Shown here one piece after another: positions 17,169 through 26,205 of a DNA stretch of 64,000 bases (its first letter is position 1; each line of letters starts with the position of its first letter). This DNA is from JAFGDI01 sp963667715 (GTDB taxonomy: Bacteria > Planctomycetota > Phycisphaerae > Sedimentisphaerales > SM23-30). The stretch lies in assembly GCA_963667715.1 (NCBI GenBank), contig OY763926.1:2976001-3040000 (forward strand). Reading direction: 5' to 3'. Below the pieces are notes generated by a model. The model worked only from the letters and a program-made list of their open reading frames with translations, was not told where the DNA came from and did not search any database. The position numbers and the translations under genes were made by a program.

Positions 17169-17234
17169 AGTAAAAATGTCACACATCGCCAGCTATTGTT
17201 AAATATATCCAGTACACTTTCATTTTAGAAATAA

Positions 17235-17846
17235 TCAGGCATTCTTTAAGCTGTCGGCCATTTGGTCGGAGATATAATTCAGATTTCCCTGATGAGATAT
17301 AATTTTACAGGCCAGCTCAAAAAAGACGGCTTTCTGTATAGTTTCGTCAAGGGTGCTGCCATAGGTTACCATGCCGTGATTTTGAATAAGGATCATTGCC
17401 GATGTTTTGGAAGCGGCAACAACCGAATCAGCGAGTTCCTGACTGCCAGGCGGGAGAAAATCAATCATAGTCGGCTTACCAATATAATATGGCATTTCGA
17501 GGATAACATTGAAGTTATCAGGCAGTTTTTTCCCTGCGGCAATTGCAGTTGCATATGGGCTTTGAAAGTGCAGAATAACATTTGCCTGTTCGTGTTCACG
17601 TAAGATACCAAGATGGAACCGACTTTCCACTGACGGCCTAATATCACCTATCTGATCGCCAGTAGCAATATCACATTCAGCAATAGAGTTTTCATCTATG
17701 CGTCCGAACCATGACCCGGTCGCGGTTAAGTATGCAGTATTGCCATTAGTCGTTCGACATGACATATTACCACTACTGCAATATGCCAGATGGAAGCGGT
17801 CAACTTCATGGCAGGCATGAATAAAATCAGCTAATAAATCCTTCAT
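17235..17846 (-). CDS. Class II aldolase/adducin-family protein, atypical metal site
   Basis: A 203-aa member of the class II aldolase/adducin family (fuculose-phosphate aldolase, ribulose-phosphate epimerase and MtnB relatives). Family marks are SSGNMSCR (24-31), TATGSWFG (41-48), Glu74, His93 and NHG with His157. In characterised members the zinc ligands are H-x-H plus a later His; here the second His of the pair is Gln95 (HFQ). The protein may use a different metal arrangement or have lost aldolase activity. AGAGAGG lies four bases before the ATG. The gene is transcribed divergently from the HAD phosphatase gene, with an inverted repeat between them. The substrate is unknown. Confidence 0.82.
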   Translation of the reverse strand: MKDLLADFIHACHEVDRFHLAYCSSGNMSCRTTNGNTAYLTATGSWFGRIDENSIAECDIATGDQIGDIRPSVESRFHLGILREHEQANVILHFQSPYATAIAAGKKLPDNFNVILEMPYYIGKPTMIDFLPPGSQELADSVVAASKTSAMILIQNHGMVTYGSTLDETIQKAVFFELACKIISHQGNLNYISDQMADSLKNA

Positions 17847-17876
17847 TTTACCTCTCTGGAGACAAAAAACTCATTC

Positions 17877-17899
17877 ATTTGTCGAAAAAAACGACAAAT
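17877..17899. promoter_or_regulatory. Inverted repeat between divergent genes
   Basis: ATTTGTCG and CGACAAAT are separated by seven A. The repeat lies 31 bases upstream of the aldolase-like start and 87 bases before the HAD gene. It could be an operator or a 5'-UTR hairpin. Confidence 0.4.
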
Positions 17900-17985
17900 C
17901 TTCAGACAAAATTGAAAAAACAATAACAACAGCGATAAAATTAAGTTGTTACTGTAATTGATTTTATCGGCAAAAGATATAGAAT

Positions 17986-18633
17986 ATGTTTATGAAATAC
18001 AAACATATTATCTGGGACTGGAACGGCACCCTGCTAAATGATGCGAAAGAATGTGCGGCAGTAGTTGATAACATCATGCGAAATCACGACTTAGGCGGCC
18101 TGAGCATAGAGCGATATCGCAAGGAGACGTGTTTTCCGGTAATCAATTTTTATAAAGCACTAGGTTTCGACTTTGAGAAGCTGTCTTTTCATGATATTGC
18201 CCATGAGTATATGGCAGACTATCAGGAGCGAGTAAAGACAAGTAGTCTTCAGCCGGAAGCGGTAGAATGTCTGGAGAAACTGAGTGAGAAGGGTTTTACC
18301 CATTCTGTGCTAAGTGCGTATGAACAGAGTAGATTGGAAACGGCAATAGAGTATTTTGGGCTCACCAGCTATTTTCAGAAGATAATTGGTCTGAGCGACT
18401 TGTTTGCCCGCTCCAAGGTGGACAATGGTGTGAAATGGATAAGTGAATTGCCTTACTCGCGAGAGGAAGTAATATTCATAGGAGACACAACACACGACCA
18501 TGAGGTAGCGGAGGCAATGGGAATAGATTGTGTGCTGCTGACCTGCGGGCATCAGTCGCCGGAGAATTTTGAGGAGACAGGCAGGCAGACAATAGATAGT
18601 TTGGGCGAGTTTTGCGACTGGCTATCGGAGTAG
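17986..18633 (+). CDS. HAD-family hydrolase, phosphoglycolate phosphatase-like
   Basis: A 215-aa HAD hydrolase. Motif I is DWNGTLLND, with Asn in place of the second Asp of DxD, a variant I have seen in phosphatases of this type. Motif II fits SVLSAYEQ, motif III fits Lys in RSKVDNGVKW, and motif IV is FIGDTTHDHEVA. A helical cap domain follows motif I. Length and layout match Gph-like phosphatases that hydrolyse small phosphomonoesters; the substrate is unproven. Two ATGs six bases apart (17986, 17992) are both possible starts, and neither has a strong ribosome site. Confidence 0.85.
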   Translation: MFMKYKHIIWDWNGTLLNDAKECAAVVDNIMRNHDLGGLSIERYRKETCFPVINFYKALGFDFEKLSFHDIAHEYMADYQERVKTSSLQPEAVECLEKLSEKGFTHSVLSAYEQSRLETAIEYFGLTSYFQKIIGLSDLFARSKVDNGVKWISELPYSREEVIFIGDTTHDHEVAEAMGIDCVLLTCGHQSPENFEETGRQTIDSLGEFCDWLSE

Positions 18634-18701
18634 CTGGTATTACCAAAATCAGGTTGTGAAAAAATTTACCACTTTTTTTCTAATAATATAGGTGTAATGA
18701 C

Positions 18702-18722
18702 ATATAGCTTTATAAGCTATAT
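18702..18722. promoter_or_regulatory. Inverted repeat upstream of pdxJ
   Basis: ATATAGCTT-TAT-AAGCTATAT, a perfect 9-bp inverted repeat 34 bases before the pdxJ start. It is not followed by T on the plus strand, so it is more likely an operator or leader hairpin than a terminator. Confidence 0.35.
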
Positions 18723-18756
18723 AAAAAACAAAATTTCAAGCTTTTAGGGCGGATAT

Positions 18757-19470
18757 ATGGCTTATCTAAATGTAAATATCGATCACGTAGCAACAGTAAG
18801 ACAGGCAAGAATGACAATCGAGCCGGACCCAGTATGGGCGGCAATGGAATGTGAGCTGGCAGGAGCTAAAGGGATAACGATGCACCTGCGAGAAGACCGT
18901 CGTCATATACAGGAACGTGATGTAGAGCTGGTAAGGCAGGTAAGCGGCATAATGCTAAACCTGGAAATGGCTATGTCAGAGAGCATGATACGTTATGCGC
19001 TGAAACTCAAGCCAGATATGGTTACTTTAGTGCCGGAAAAGAGAGCAGAGCTAACCACCGAAGGCGGCCTGGACTGTGTCAAGCTCCAGAAAACGCTAAA
19101 TTCAACCGTAAAGAAGATGCACAAAAAAGGTATAGAGGTCTCAGCATTTATAATGGCTGACGCCGACCAGATATCGGCCTGTGTAGATGCCGGCTGTGAC
19201 GCTATTGAGCTGCACACGGGGCCATATGCCAATGCCAGCAGTAAAAGACAAGTGAATACAAGATTGAAACAGCTGGAAGTTGGTCTAAAGAGCGGGCTTG
19301 ATGCCGGCCTGATCGTGCATGCAGGTCATGGGTTGACCTATAAGAATGTTCGAGAAGTAGCGAACCTCCAGGGATTCACCGATTTTAATATTGGTCACGG
19401 CATAATATCCAGAAGTATTTTTACTGGATTAAGAGCCGCAACCCGAGAAATGATCGAACTTATTAAATAA
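18757..19470 (+). CDS. pdxJ: Pyridoxine 5'-phosphate synthase
   Basis: A 237-aa PdxJ, which condenses 3-amino-1-hydroxyacetone phosphate with deoxyxylulose 5-phosphate to give pyridoxine phosphate, the last ring-forming step of DXP-dependent vitamin B6 synthesis. Signature segments are intact: LNVNIDHVATVRQAR at the N terminus, MHLREDRRHIQ, LNLEMAMS, VTLVPEKR, ELHTGPYA, VHAGHGL and NIGHGIISR near the C terminus. Length is normal. AGGGCGGA precedes the ATG. pdxA is not in the window. Confidence 0.97.
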   Translation: MAYLNVNIDHVATVRQARMTIEPDPVWAAMECELAGAKGITMHLREDRRHIQERDVELVRQVSGIMLNLEMAMSESMIRYALKLKPDMVTLVPEKRAELTTEGGLDCVKLQKTLNSTVKKMHKKGIEVSAFIMADADQISACVDAGCDAIELHTGPYANASSKRQVNTRLKQLEVGLKSGLDAGLIVHAGHGLTYKNVREVANLQGFTDFNIGHGIISRSIFTGLRAATREMIELIK

Positions 19471-19520
19471 TTTATCAGGATACAACTCCTGGTAAAAGAT
19501 AATAATTACAGAATATATAT

Positions 19521-19566
19521 CTGGAAATCTGGCTCACGGTTTAACTGCGAGCCAGATTCATTTCCG
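19521..19566 (+). promoter_or_regulatory. Two-tier hairpin between pdxJ and GH2 gene
   Basis: An inner stem AATCTGGCTC / GAGCCAGATT is embedded in an outer CTGGAAA / TTTCCGG pair. There is no T tail, so it may be a weak terminator of pdxJ or a leader hairpin of the GH2 gene, which starts 65 bases later. Confidence 0.5.
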
Positions 19567-19630
19567 GAGTATATTATTTAAAGACAACAAAACGTATTAT
19601 ATACTATTTATTGATTTAACAGGAGCTCTT

Positions 19631-22600
19631 ATGAAAAAGATCAGCTACGGACTGATGTTACTGGCTTTTCTGTTTGGCCAAAGTTTACAGGCACAAACAC
19701 CGGACATTGAAGACCAAAACTTCACCAGACTTAACACCACTACCCCGCATGCAACCCTGATGCCATACAAAACAGTGGGCCAGGCGATCAAAGGAGACAG
19801 GTACAATTCCCCGTACCATATGACACTAAACGGAGAATGGCTGTTCAACTGGTCAAAAGATCCACAGTCACGTCCAGCCGATTTTTATAAGACAGATTAT
19901 GACTGTTCATCATGGCAAAAGATAGCAGTTCCATCAAACTGGCAGGTTCAGGGATTTGGTATCCCGCTATATACCAATGTAGCCTTTCCATTTGCTTCGG
20001 TAGCACCGAAGGTATCAGTTGAGCCGCCAAAGCATTATAATACATATGAGAACCGTAATCCGGTCGGAAGCTATAAGCGTACATTCACAGTACCATCAAA
20101 ATGGAGCGACCGTGAAATATTCCTGCATTTCGACGGCGTAAACTCATTTTTGAATGTTTGGATCGACGGCGAATATGTCGGTTCATCTCAGGGCAGCCGT
20201 ACACCGATGGAATTTGATATAAGTGGTCTGGTAACCCCGGGCAGCGAACATGAGATCTCAGCGGAAGTATATCGCTACTGTGCAGGCTCATATCTGGAAG
20301 ACCAGGACTTCTGGCGTTTGAGCGGTATTTACCGTAATGTGTATCTATTTAGTACACCCAAAGTACACATTCGCGACTTTACAATAAAGACTGATCTTGA
20401 TGAGAACTTCAGAAATGCAGATATATCAGCATCTATCTTTATTCAGAAGTATTCAGATAGTGATAAGCTGCCGGACGTTCGCTTTGACCTGTACAACTCT
20501 GGTAAGAAAAAGGTATGGTCTGTTACAGGCAAGATCAATCGTTCAGGCTTTACCTCAACAGGTAATGAAGTTTTGGTAGAACTTGGCGGCGAGATCGATA
20601 ATCCACTGAAATGGTCAGCAGAGAAGCCCAATCTATACAAAGGCGTTATCTCGCTTATCGATCCAGATAACGGTAAAAAGCTGGAAATTGTGAGTACCAA
20701 CGTTGGTTTCAGAGAGATACATATTGCAGACCAGCAGATATTCATTAACGGCCAGCCAGTACTGTTCCGCGGAGTAAACCGTCACGAACACGATCCAGAT
20801 ACAGGTCATTATCTATCGCATGAGAGTATGCTAAAAGATATCCTGCTCATGAAGCAGAATAATATCAATACAGTACGTACCTGCCATTATCCCAATGATC
20901 CATACTGGTACGAGCTATGTGATGAATATGGAATGTACCTGATCGACGAAGCAAATATTGAGTCGCACGGCTATAATGCAGTTGCCAATATCCCAGAATG
21001 GAAGAAGATGCATCTGGATAGAGCGGTACGTATGGTAGAACGCGATAAGAACCACCCATCAGTAATATTCTGGTCAATGGGTAACGAAGCCGGTCGCGGT
21101 AGTAACTTTAACGCAATCGTTGACTGGATGCACAAGCGTGACGATAGCCGTCCGGTTCATTATGAAGGCTATAGCGATATCTGTGACGTTGAAAGCCAGA
21201 TGTACACATCAGTAGAAAACATTATCAATGAAGGTAAGGACAATAATGACCCAAGGCCATTTATCATGTGTGAGTATGCTCATGCTATGGGTAATGCTAT
21301 GGGTAATGTTGTGGAATACTGGGATGCAATTAAGTCAAGCAAGCGTCTAATCGGCGGTTGTGTATGGGACTGGGTAGACCAGGGAATCCGTAAGGTAGAT
21401 GAAAATGGCGTGTCGTTTATGGCATACGGCGGAGATTTCGGTGATAAGCCAAATGATAACAATTTCTGTATGAATGGTATCGTTGACGCAGATCGTAATG
21501 TTACAGCCAAGCTGCTGGACGTACGCAAGGTTTATCAATATCTGACAGTAAAAGCGACAAATCTCAAAGATGGCAAACTACTGGTAACAAATGAATATGA
21601 CTTTACTAATCTTAATGAATTTGTGATCAGATGGGATATCAAGGAAGATGGCAAGGTAGTTCAGAAAGGCAAACTCAAGCCGCTATCACTTCTGCCACAT
21701 AACTCTATTGAAGTTATTTTGCCGTATGAGAAGCCAGAGCGTTTATTGCCGGGAGCGGAATATACACTGAATATATATTTCGACTTGAGAGATAAACAGA
21801 CATGGGCTAAGAAGAACTTCACTATGGCTACAGAGCAGTTCCACCTGCCTTGGTTTGAGCTTGAAGGTACAGTTGTAACACTTGATAATATATATTCTCA
21901 GCCGGGCTATAATGGTAAGAAGCTAAAGGCGGTATACAGTGACAATGAACTTTCACTGGAGAATAAGGATCTATCAGTTAAGTTTGATAAAAAAAGCGGT
22001 ATGCTGACCAAGCTAAACTACTATGGCCAGGATATCATAAGCAATCCAGGGCCAGTGCTTAACGTGTTCCGTGCCCCACTGGATAATGACAAGAACTTTG
22101 CCAGACAATGGTATAGTCTTGGCCTGAATGATGTCAAGCTGGCATCTGCTGATACAGTATGTACAGATGAAGGCAGCTACTGGCAGGCAGTAACCAACCA
22201 GGAATATACCGGCAAGAATTGCAGTATTTCAGTTTGTGTTACTTATCAGTTCTTCAATAACGGCTGGATAAAGATCGATTCTTCTATCACTCCGAACTTT
22301 TCAGTGAGCAATATGCCAAGAGTTGGTTTTGCACTGGTTCTTGATGAAGCATTACAGAATGTATCATGGTTCGGTCGCGGTCCTTGGGAAAACTATATCG
22401 ATCGCTGCAGCGGAGCCTTTATCGACCTTTATTCTATGAAGGTTGCAGATATGTATGAAGAATATGCCAAGCCGCAGGAAAATGGTAACCGTCAGGATGT
22501 TAAATGGGCTGCACTAACAGCTAAGAATGGTAAGGGTCTGCTAATAAGCACATCTAATAAGTTCTCGTTCAGTGCCCTGCCATACTCAGTAGCTGATCTG

Positions 22601-23500
22601 GCCAAGGCAAGACATCCGAACGAACTGCCAGTTAATAACAATGTATATTTGAATCTTGATATAGCCCATCCGGGCGTAGGCAGCGGCAGCTGTGGACCGG
22701 ACACTTTGCAGAAATACAGAGTAACCGAGAGCAGCTACGTTATGAGCTACTGTATCAGGCCACTACGTACCGGTAAAGCTTCTGATATCGCCAGACAGGC
22801 CCGTAATAATTTTGTTACAGCAGATGAGGTGAAGATATCAACTACCACTATCAAATCAGGCAACAGCAAAAAGATCATGGTTTCAATGGCTTGCGGTAAC
22901 AGCGACAAGAACACCAAGATACTTTACCGCACAGACCTGAACGAAGCGTTCAAAGAGTATACGAAATCATTTTCTATTGATGACATATCGGTACTACAGG
23001 CCAAGGCTGTTTCGGCATCACAATATGATGGCCAGGTCTCGACCCTGAACTGGTATGAAGTAATGGATGTAGTAGATTTGCCGAGCAGCAATCTGAAAGC
23101 GATTTCAGCTGACTGTTTTGAGCCAGGTGAAGGTGAGATATATCACCTGGTAGACGGCAACCTTGACAGTTTCTGGCACTCAACCTGGAAGAGCGAAGTA
23201 CCATTTCCACATGAATTCGTTATCGACCTTGGTGCAGACTATCAGGTAGTTGCGGTAAAGACCTGTGCCCGTAAATATAGAAGTGACGGCAGGATCAAAG
23301 ACTATGTTATTCAGGCAAGCACTGATAACACAGAATTTACCACAGTTAAAGAAGGTAGATTAAGAGATGCCGAAGGCTGGCAGTACAATAAGCTAGACCG
23401 CACAGTTAAGGCAAGATACATCAAAGTAATTGCCAAAAATGAGTTTGACCGTAAAAACTATGCACACCTGGCTGAGATAGGATTTATAGTTAAGCCGTAA
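19631..23500 (+). CDS. Exported GH2 beta-galactosidase with discoidin domain
   Basis: A 1289-aa LacZ-type GH2 protein. Signal peptide (1-21, ending LQA), sugar-binding jelly roll (about 50-230), Ig-like domain (about 240-355), TIM barrel (about 360-650), a second Ig-like domain, and a small-chain beta-sandwich (about 770-1065) resembling LacZ domain 5. The acid/base is Glu486 in WSMGNEAG and the nucleophile is Glu548 in MCEYAHAMGN. The last 150 aa form an F5/8 type C (CBM32-like) module (LVDGNLDSFWHSTW, FVIDLG, ARYIKVIAKN). AGGAG lies before the ATG. Expected role: removal of beta-linked galactose from extracellular glycans, with the discoidin domain keeping the enzyme on substrate. Confidence 0.94.
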   Translation: MKKISYGLMLLAFLFGQSLQAQTPDIEDQNFTRLNTTTPHATLMPYKTVGQAIKGDRYNSPYHMTLNGEWLFNWSKDPQSRPADFYKTDYDCSSWQKIAVPSNWQVQGFGIPLYTNVAFPFASVAPKVSVEPPKHYNTYENRNPVGSYKRTFTVPSKWSDREIFLHFDGVNSFLNVWIDGEYVGSSQGSRTPMEFDISGLVTPGSEHEISAEVYRYCAGSYLEDQDFWRLSGIYRNVYLFSTPKVHIRDFTIKTDLDENFRNADISASIFIQKYSDSDKLPDVRFDLYNSGKKKVWSVTGKINRSGFTSTGNEVLVELGGEIDNPLKWSAEKPNLYKGVISLIDPDNGKKLEIVSTNVGFREIHIADQQIFINGQPVLFRGVNRHEHDPDTGHYLSHESMLKDILLMKQNNINTVRTCHYPNDPYWYELCDEYGMYLIDEANIESHGYNAVANIPEWKKMHLDRAVRMVERDKNHPSVIFWSMGNEAGRGSNFNAIVDWMHKRDDSRPVHYEGYSDICDVESQMYTSVENIINEGKDNNDPRPFIMCEYAHAMGNAMGNVVEYWDAIKSSKRLIGGCVWDWVDQGIRKVDENGVSFMAYGGDFGDKPNDNNFCMNGIVDADRNVTAKLLDVRKVYQYLTVKATNLKDGKLLVTNEYDFTNLNEFVIRWDIKEDGKVVQKGKLKPLSLLPHNSIEVILPYEKPERLLPGAEYTLNIYFDLRDKQTWAKKNFTMATEQFHLPWFELEGTVVTLDNIYSQPGYNGKKLKAVYSDNELSLENKDLSVKFDKKSGMLTKLNYYGQDIISNPGPVLNVFRAPLDNDKNFARQWYSLGLNDVKLASADTVCTDEGSYWQAVTNQEYTGKNCSISVCVTYQFFNNGWIKIDSSITPNFSVSNMPRVGFALVLDEALQNVSWFGRGPWENYIDRCSGAFIDLYSMKVADMYEEYAKPQENGNRQDVKWAALTAKNGKGLLISTSNKFSFSALPYSVADLAKARHPNELPVNNNVYLNLDIAHPGVGSGSCGPDTLQKYRVTESSYVMSYCIRPLRTGKASDIARQARNNFVTADEVKISTTTIKSGNSKKIMVSMACGNSDKNTKILYRTDLNEAFKEYTKSFSIDDISVLQAKAVSASQYDGQVSTLNWYEVMDVVDLPSSNLKAISADCFEPGEGEIYHLVDGNLDSFWHSTWKSEVPFPHEFVIDLGADYQVVAVKTCARKYRSDGRIKDYVIQASTDNTEFTTVKEGRLRDAEGWQYNKLDRTVKARYIKVIAKNEFDRKNYAHLAEIGFIVKP

Positions 23501-23570
23501 GTTAGAAATAACCGTTCACAGTGTATGCACTGGTACCAAAGTTAATAGTAACTTAAATTGTTTAATAACA

Positions 23571-23632
23571 AGTAATAAGTAACAAGAAACAAGCTCAGGA
23601 TTCTCGCTAGAGCTCGAAACTGTTTGTTTTTT
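23571..23632 (+). repeat. Heptamer array (AGTAAYA family), copy 3
   Basis: AGTAATA, AGTAACA, AGAAACA and AGCTCAG in phase, then a less clear hairpin around CTCGCTAGAGCTCG. Confidence 0.6.
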
Positions 23633-23665
23633 ATAGATAACTAACGCGGACCATTGTGTCAAGGG

Positions 23666-23700
23666 GCCCCTGTGGTATAACTACCATGGGGGCTTTTTTT
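23666..23700 (+). terminator. Terminator downstream of GH2 gene
   Basis: GCCCCTGTGGT pairs with ACCATGGGGGC through two wobble pairs and is followed by seven T. It is about 165 bases after the stop, with a repeat array in between. Confidence 0.85.
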
Positions 23701-24081
23701 AATTTGTGCTACTAGAAGTAATAATCCATCCAAAGCCCCACCGCCCCGCCCTGCCGTAAAACAATATTACATAGAGGCTTATGTCAAAGCGTTAATTATT
23801 TTACAAATATTCATATCTATTTATTTGAATAATACGATAATAGATGTAATAATACTATAGCAAATCTGTAGTTGATTGCACAACCACAGAGGTATTGATA
23901 AGGAATGCAGAAAGAAAGATCGTAAAAAATTAATGGCTCATACGAATGGTTGAATATAACTAATAAATGTTGAGAGTATTTTTATATGGCTAGAACACCA
24001 TAATAGAAGTATAACGTATAAGAGCGAAAGTTGACTATAAAAATCAGGTAGAATAAGAATACAAGTGGAGAATAGTTTGGT

Positions 24082-25488
24082 ATGAAATATGACTACGACA
24101 TAATATGTATAGGTCTGGGCCCTGCGGGTATGGCCGTATCAATTATGGGAAGCGAGATGGGCCTGAAGGTCTGCGGTATCGAGAAGAATCAAATAGGCGG
24201 CGAGTGCATGAACTGCGGCTGTATACCAAGTAAGGCATTGTTACGAATTGCTAAGTTCAGGCACAGTATAACAGGTTTTGCCAAGAAGAGACTAAGCGAG
24301 ACGCCCCTGCCAGAAGTTGGTGATATCTTTAGTAAGATCGCTGACGACCTGAAGTATATTAACGAGAAAAAGACTCTTAATATGTTCGATAAGGTTGACC
24401 TGGTACTAGGTGAGGGAGCGGCGAAGTTTGTAGATGATCATACGGTAGAAGTTGGCGGCAGAAAGATAAGCGGCAAACGCATCTTTATCGCAGCAGGTAC
24501 TAAGCCGGCGATCCTGCCAATCGAAGGGATAGAGAACGTAGATTATCTAACCAATGAGAATGTATTTAAGCTGGATAAAGTGCCGGCGAGTTTGATAGTC
24601 TCTGGCGGCGGAGCAATAGCCTGCGAACTGGCACAGGCCTATCAGCGATTGGGAAGTAAGGTAACGCTCATTCAGCGTTCAGGGCATATACTATCGAAAA
24701 ACGATCCTCAGGCGGCTGAGATACTAGAAGAAACGCTAAAGGAAGAAGGTATTGACCTGCGTACTGGTCAGACGATCAAATCAGCCAGGAAAAGTGATAT
24801 TGGAGTTGAAGTAACAACCAGTAAGGGCGAGATAGTAGAAGCTGAAAAGATTCTACTGGCCTCAGGGCGTGCGATGAACTTTGACGCATTTGACCTGGAA
24901 GCAGCTGGCGTGAAATATTCCAATAAAGGGATACAGGTCGATAAGTATCTTCGTACCAGCAAGAAACATATTTATGCAGTTGGCGACTGTAATGGCTATC
25001 ATCTGTTTAGCCACTCTGCAATGCATCAGGGTATGATCGCGTTAATGAACTCTATGATGCCGGGGGTGATGAAGATGGACTTCAGGAAGTATGTTGTGCC
25101 GTCAACGATATTTACTGAGCCTCAGATATCTCAGGTTGGTACTACTGAGCAGGAGCTCAAAGATAAAGGGATAAAATACGAGACGCATATAGTACGCTAT
25201 GACGGCTATGGTGCGGCTATAGCGGAAGATGTAGAGAAAGGCTATGTTAAGGTATTCTGCAGCTCGGCTGGCAGGATCTATGGCGTGGTTATTACTGGCG
25301 AAGGGTCAGGCGAGATGATCAACCAGTGGGCGATGGCGATCCAGTATAAGATAAGAATGCATAAGATAATGATGCTCCAGCACTCATTCCCGACAATGGG
25401 CTTTTTGAGCAAGCGAGTAACAGAAACCTGGATGATGGCAAAGATGAAATCACCGCTGATCCAGAAAATATGCAAGTTTATGTTCTAA
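24082..25488 (+). CDS. FAD/NAD(P) disulfide oxidoreductase, lipoamide dehydrogenase-like
   Basis: A 468-aa class I pyridine nucleotide-disulfide oxidoreductase. FAD loop GLGPAGMAVS (11-20), redox disulfide Cys42/Cys47 in GGECMNCGCIPSK (with an extra Cys45 where Val is usual), NAD(P) loop SGGGAIACE (about 174-182), second FAD motif IYAVGDCNG (about 301-309), and a dimerisation domain. The C-terminal motif that is HxHPTxxE in true lipoamide dehydrogenases reads HSFPTMGF, so the catalytic His and Glu are absent. A dihydrolipoamide role is therefore unlikely; a mercuric-reductase-like or other reductase function is possible. The C-terminal tail is basic and hydrophobic. No 2-oxoacid dehydrogenase genes are near. 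Confidence 0.85.
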   Translation: MKYDYDIICIGLGPAGMAVSIMGSEMGLKVCGIEKNQIGGECMNCGCIPSKALLRIAKFRHSITGFAKKRLSETPLPEVGDIFSKIADDLKYINEKKTLNMFDKVDLVLGEGAAKFVDDHTVEVGGRKISGKRIFIAAGTKPAILPIEGIENVDYLTNENVFKLDKVPASLIVSGGGAIACELAQAYQRLGSKVTLIQRSGHILSKNDPQAAEILEETLKEEGIDLRTGQTIKSARKSDIGVEVTTSKGEIVEAEKILLASGRAMNFDAFDLEAAGVKYSNKGIQVDKYLRTSKKHIYAVGDCNGYHLFSHSAMHQGMIALMNSMMPGVMKMDFRKYVVPSTIFTEPQISQVGTTEQELKDKGIKYETHIVRYDGYGAAIAEDVEKGYVKVFCSSAGRIYGVVITGEGSGEMINQWAMAIQYKIRMHKIMMLQHSFPTMGFLSKRVTETWMMAKMKSPLIQKICKFMF

Positions 25489-26205
25489 ATTGGCAATATA
25501 TAATTATCTATACCTCTCAAGGCATTTCATTTGCTTTGAGAGTTTTTTTTATATATGAGTTCGTTAGGGAAAAGTAAGCCAAAAAAACAAGCTAAGGATC
25601 GGGCCATTTTATCTGGAAGAGAATGCCAGATTATTGTGTAACTTATACTGCAGATTAGATATTACTCTTATCTGCAACTCCTCGGTATTTTACAAAGACA
25701 ACTTACCAGCTTTTTAAAAGTCTATTTATGGGCCAATATCAAGGCAGCGACCTACTAACAATAGACAAAAACGCAAACATTGTAAAACTGAACACATCAA
25801 CAAAAACAAGAACTAAACTACCAAAAACAGGTTTTTTGGCAACGTTTACAAATATTTCACAAACAATGACCATATATGAAACTGGCTAATTCGTAAAACA
25901 TGTGACATATATACAAAAGTTGAAACCACAGAACATTAAAACATAGTAAACTAATATAATATAAAACCTGCCAGTTATAAAACACCTTCATTTTTACTCT
26001 AGTTTCTCCCTTAATTATTCAAAAAACGCTTCATTTGTTTCATTTTTAGCCATTAATAACTAAAGTCAACTTCTAAAACAGCTGATATAACAACCAAATG
26101 AGCATAGCTTAAATACTGTATTTTCGTTTACTTTATTACACAATACAGTAGTCGCTCGATGAAGTTGTTATTAAAGATAGAAGAAGAAGTCCGTGGAGAA
26201 GAAGT
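25489..26205. other. Long AT-rich spacer
   Basis: Beyond the terminator at 25514-25550, no gene, repeat array or recognisable RNA is seen. The roughly 650 bases before the hydrogenase-like gene are strongly AT-rich and probably regulatory. Confidence 0.6.
25514..25550 (+). terminator. Terminator after disulfide reductase gene
   Basis: CTCTCAAGGC pairs with GCTTTGAGAG (one G-T) and is followed by eight T. Confidence 0.9.

Larger units (their letters stand above)
23501..24081. other. Intergenic spacer with array and strong terminator
   Basis: It contains a heptamer array (23571-23598) and a terminator (23666-23700). The rest is AT-rich, with no gene or recognisable RNA. Confidence 0.7.
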
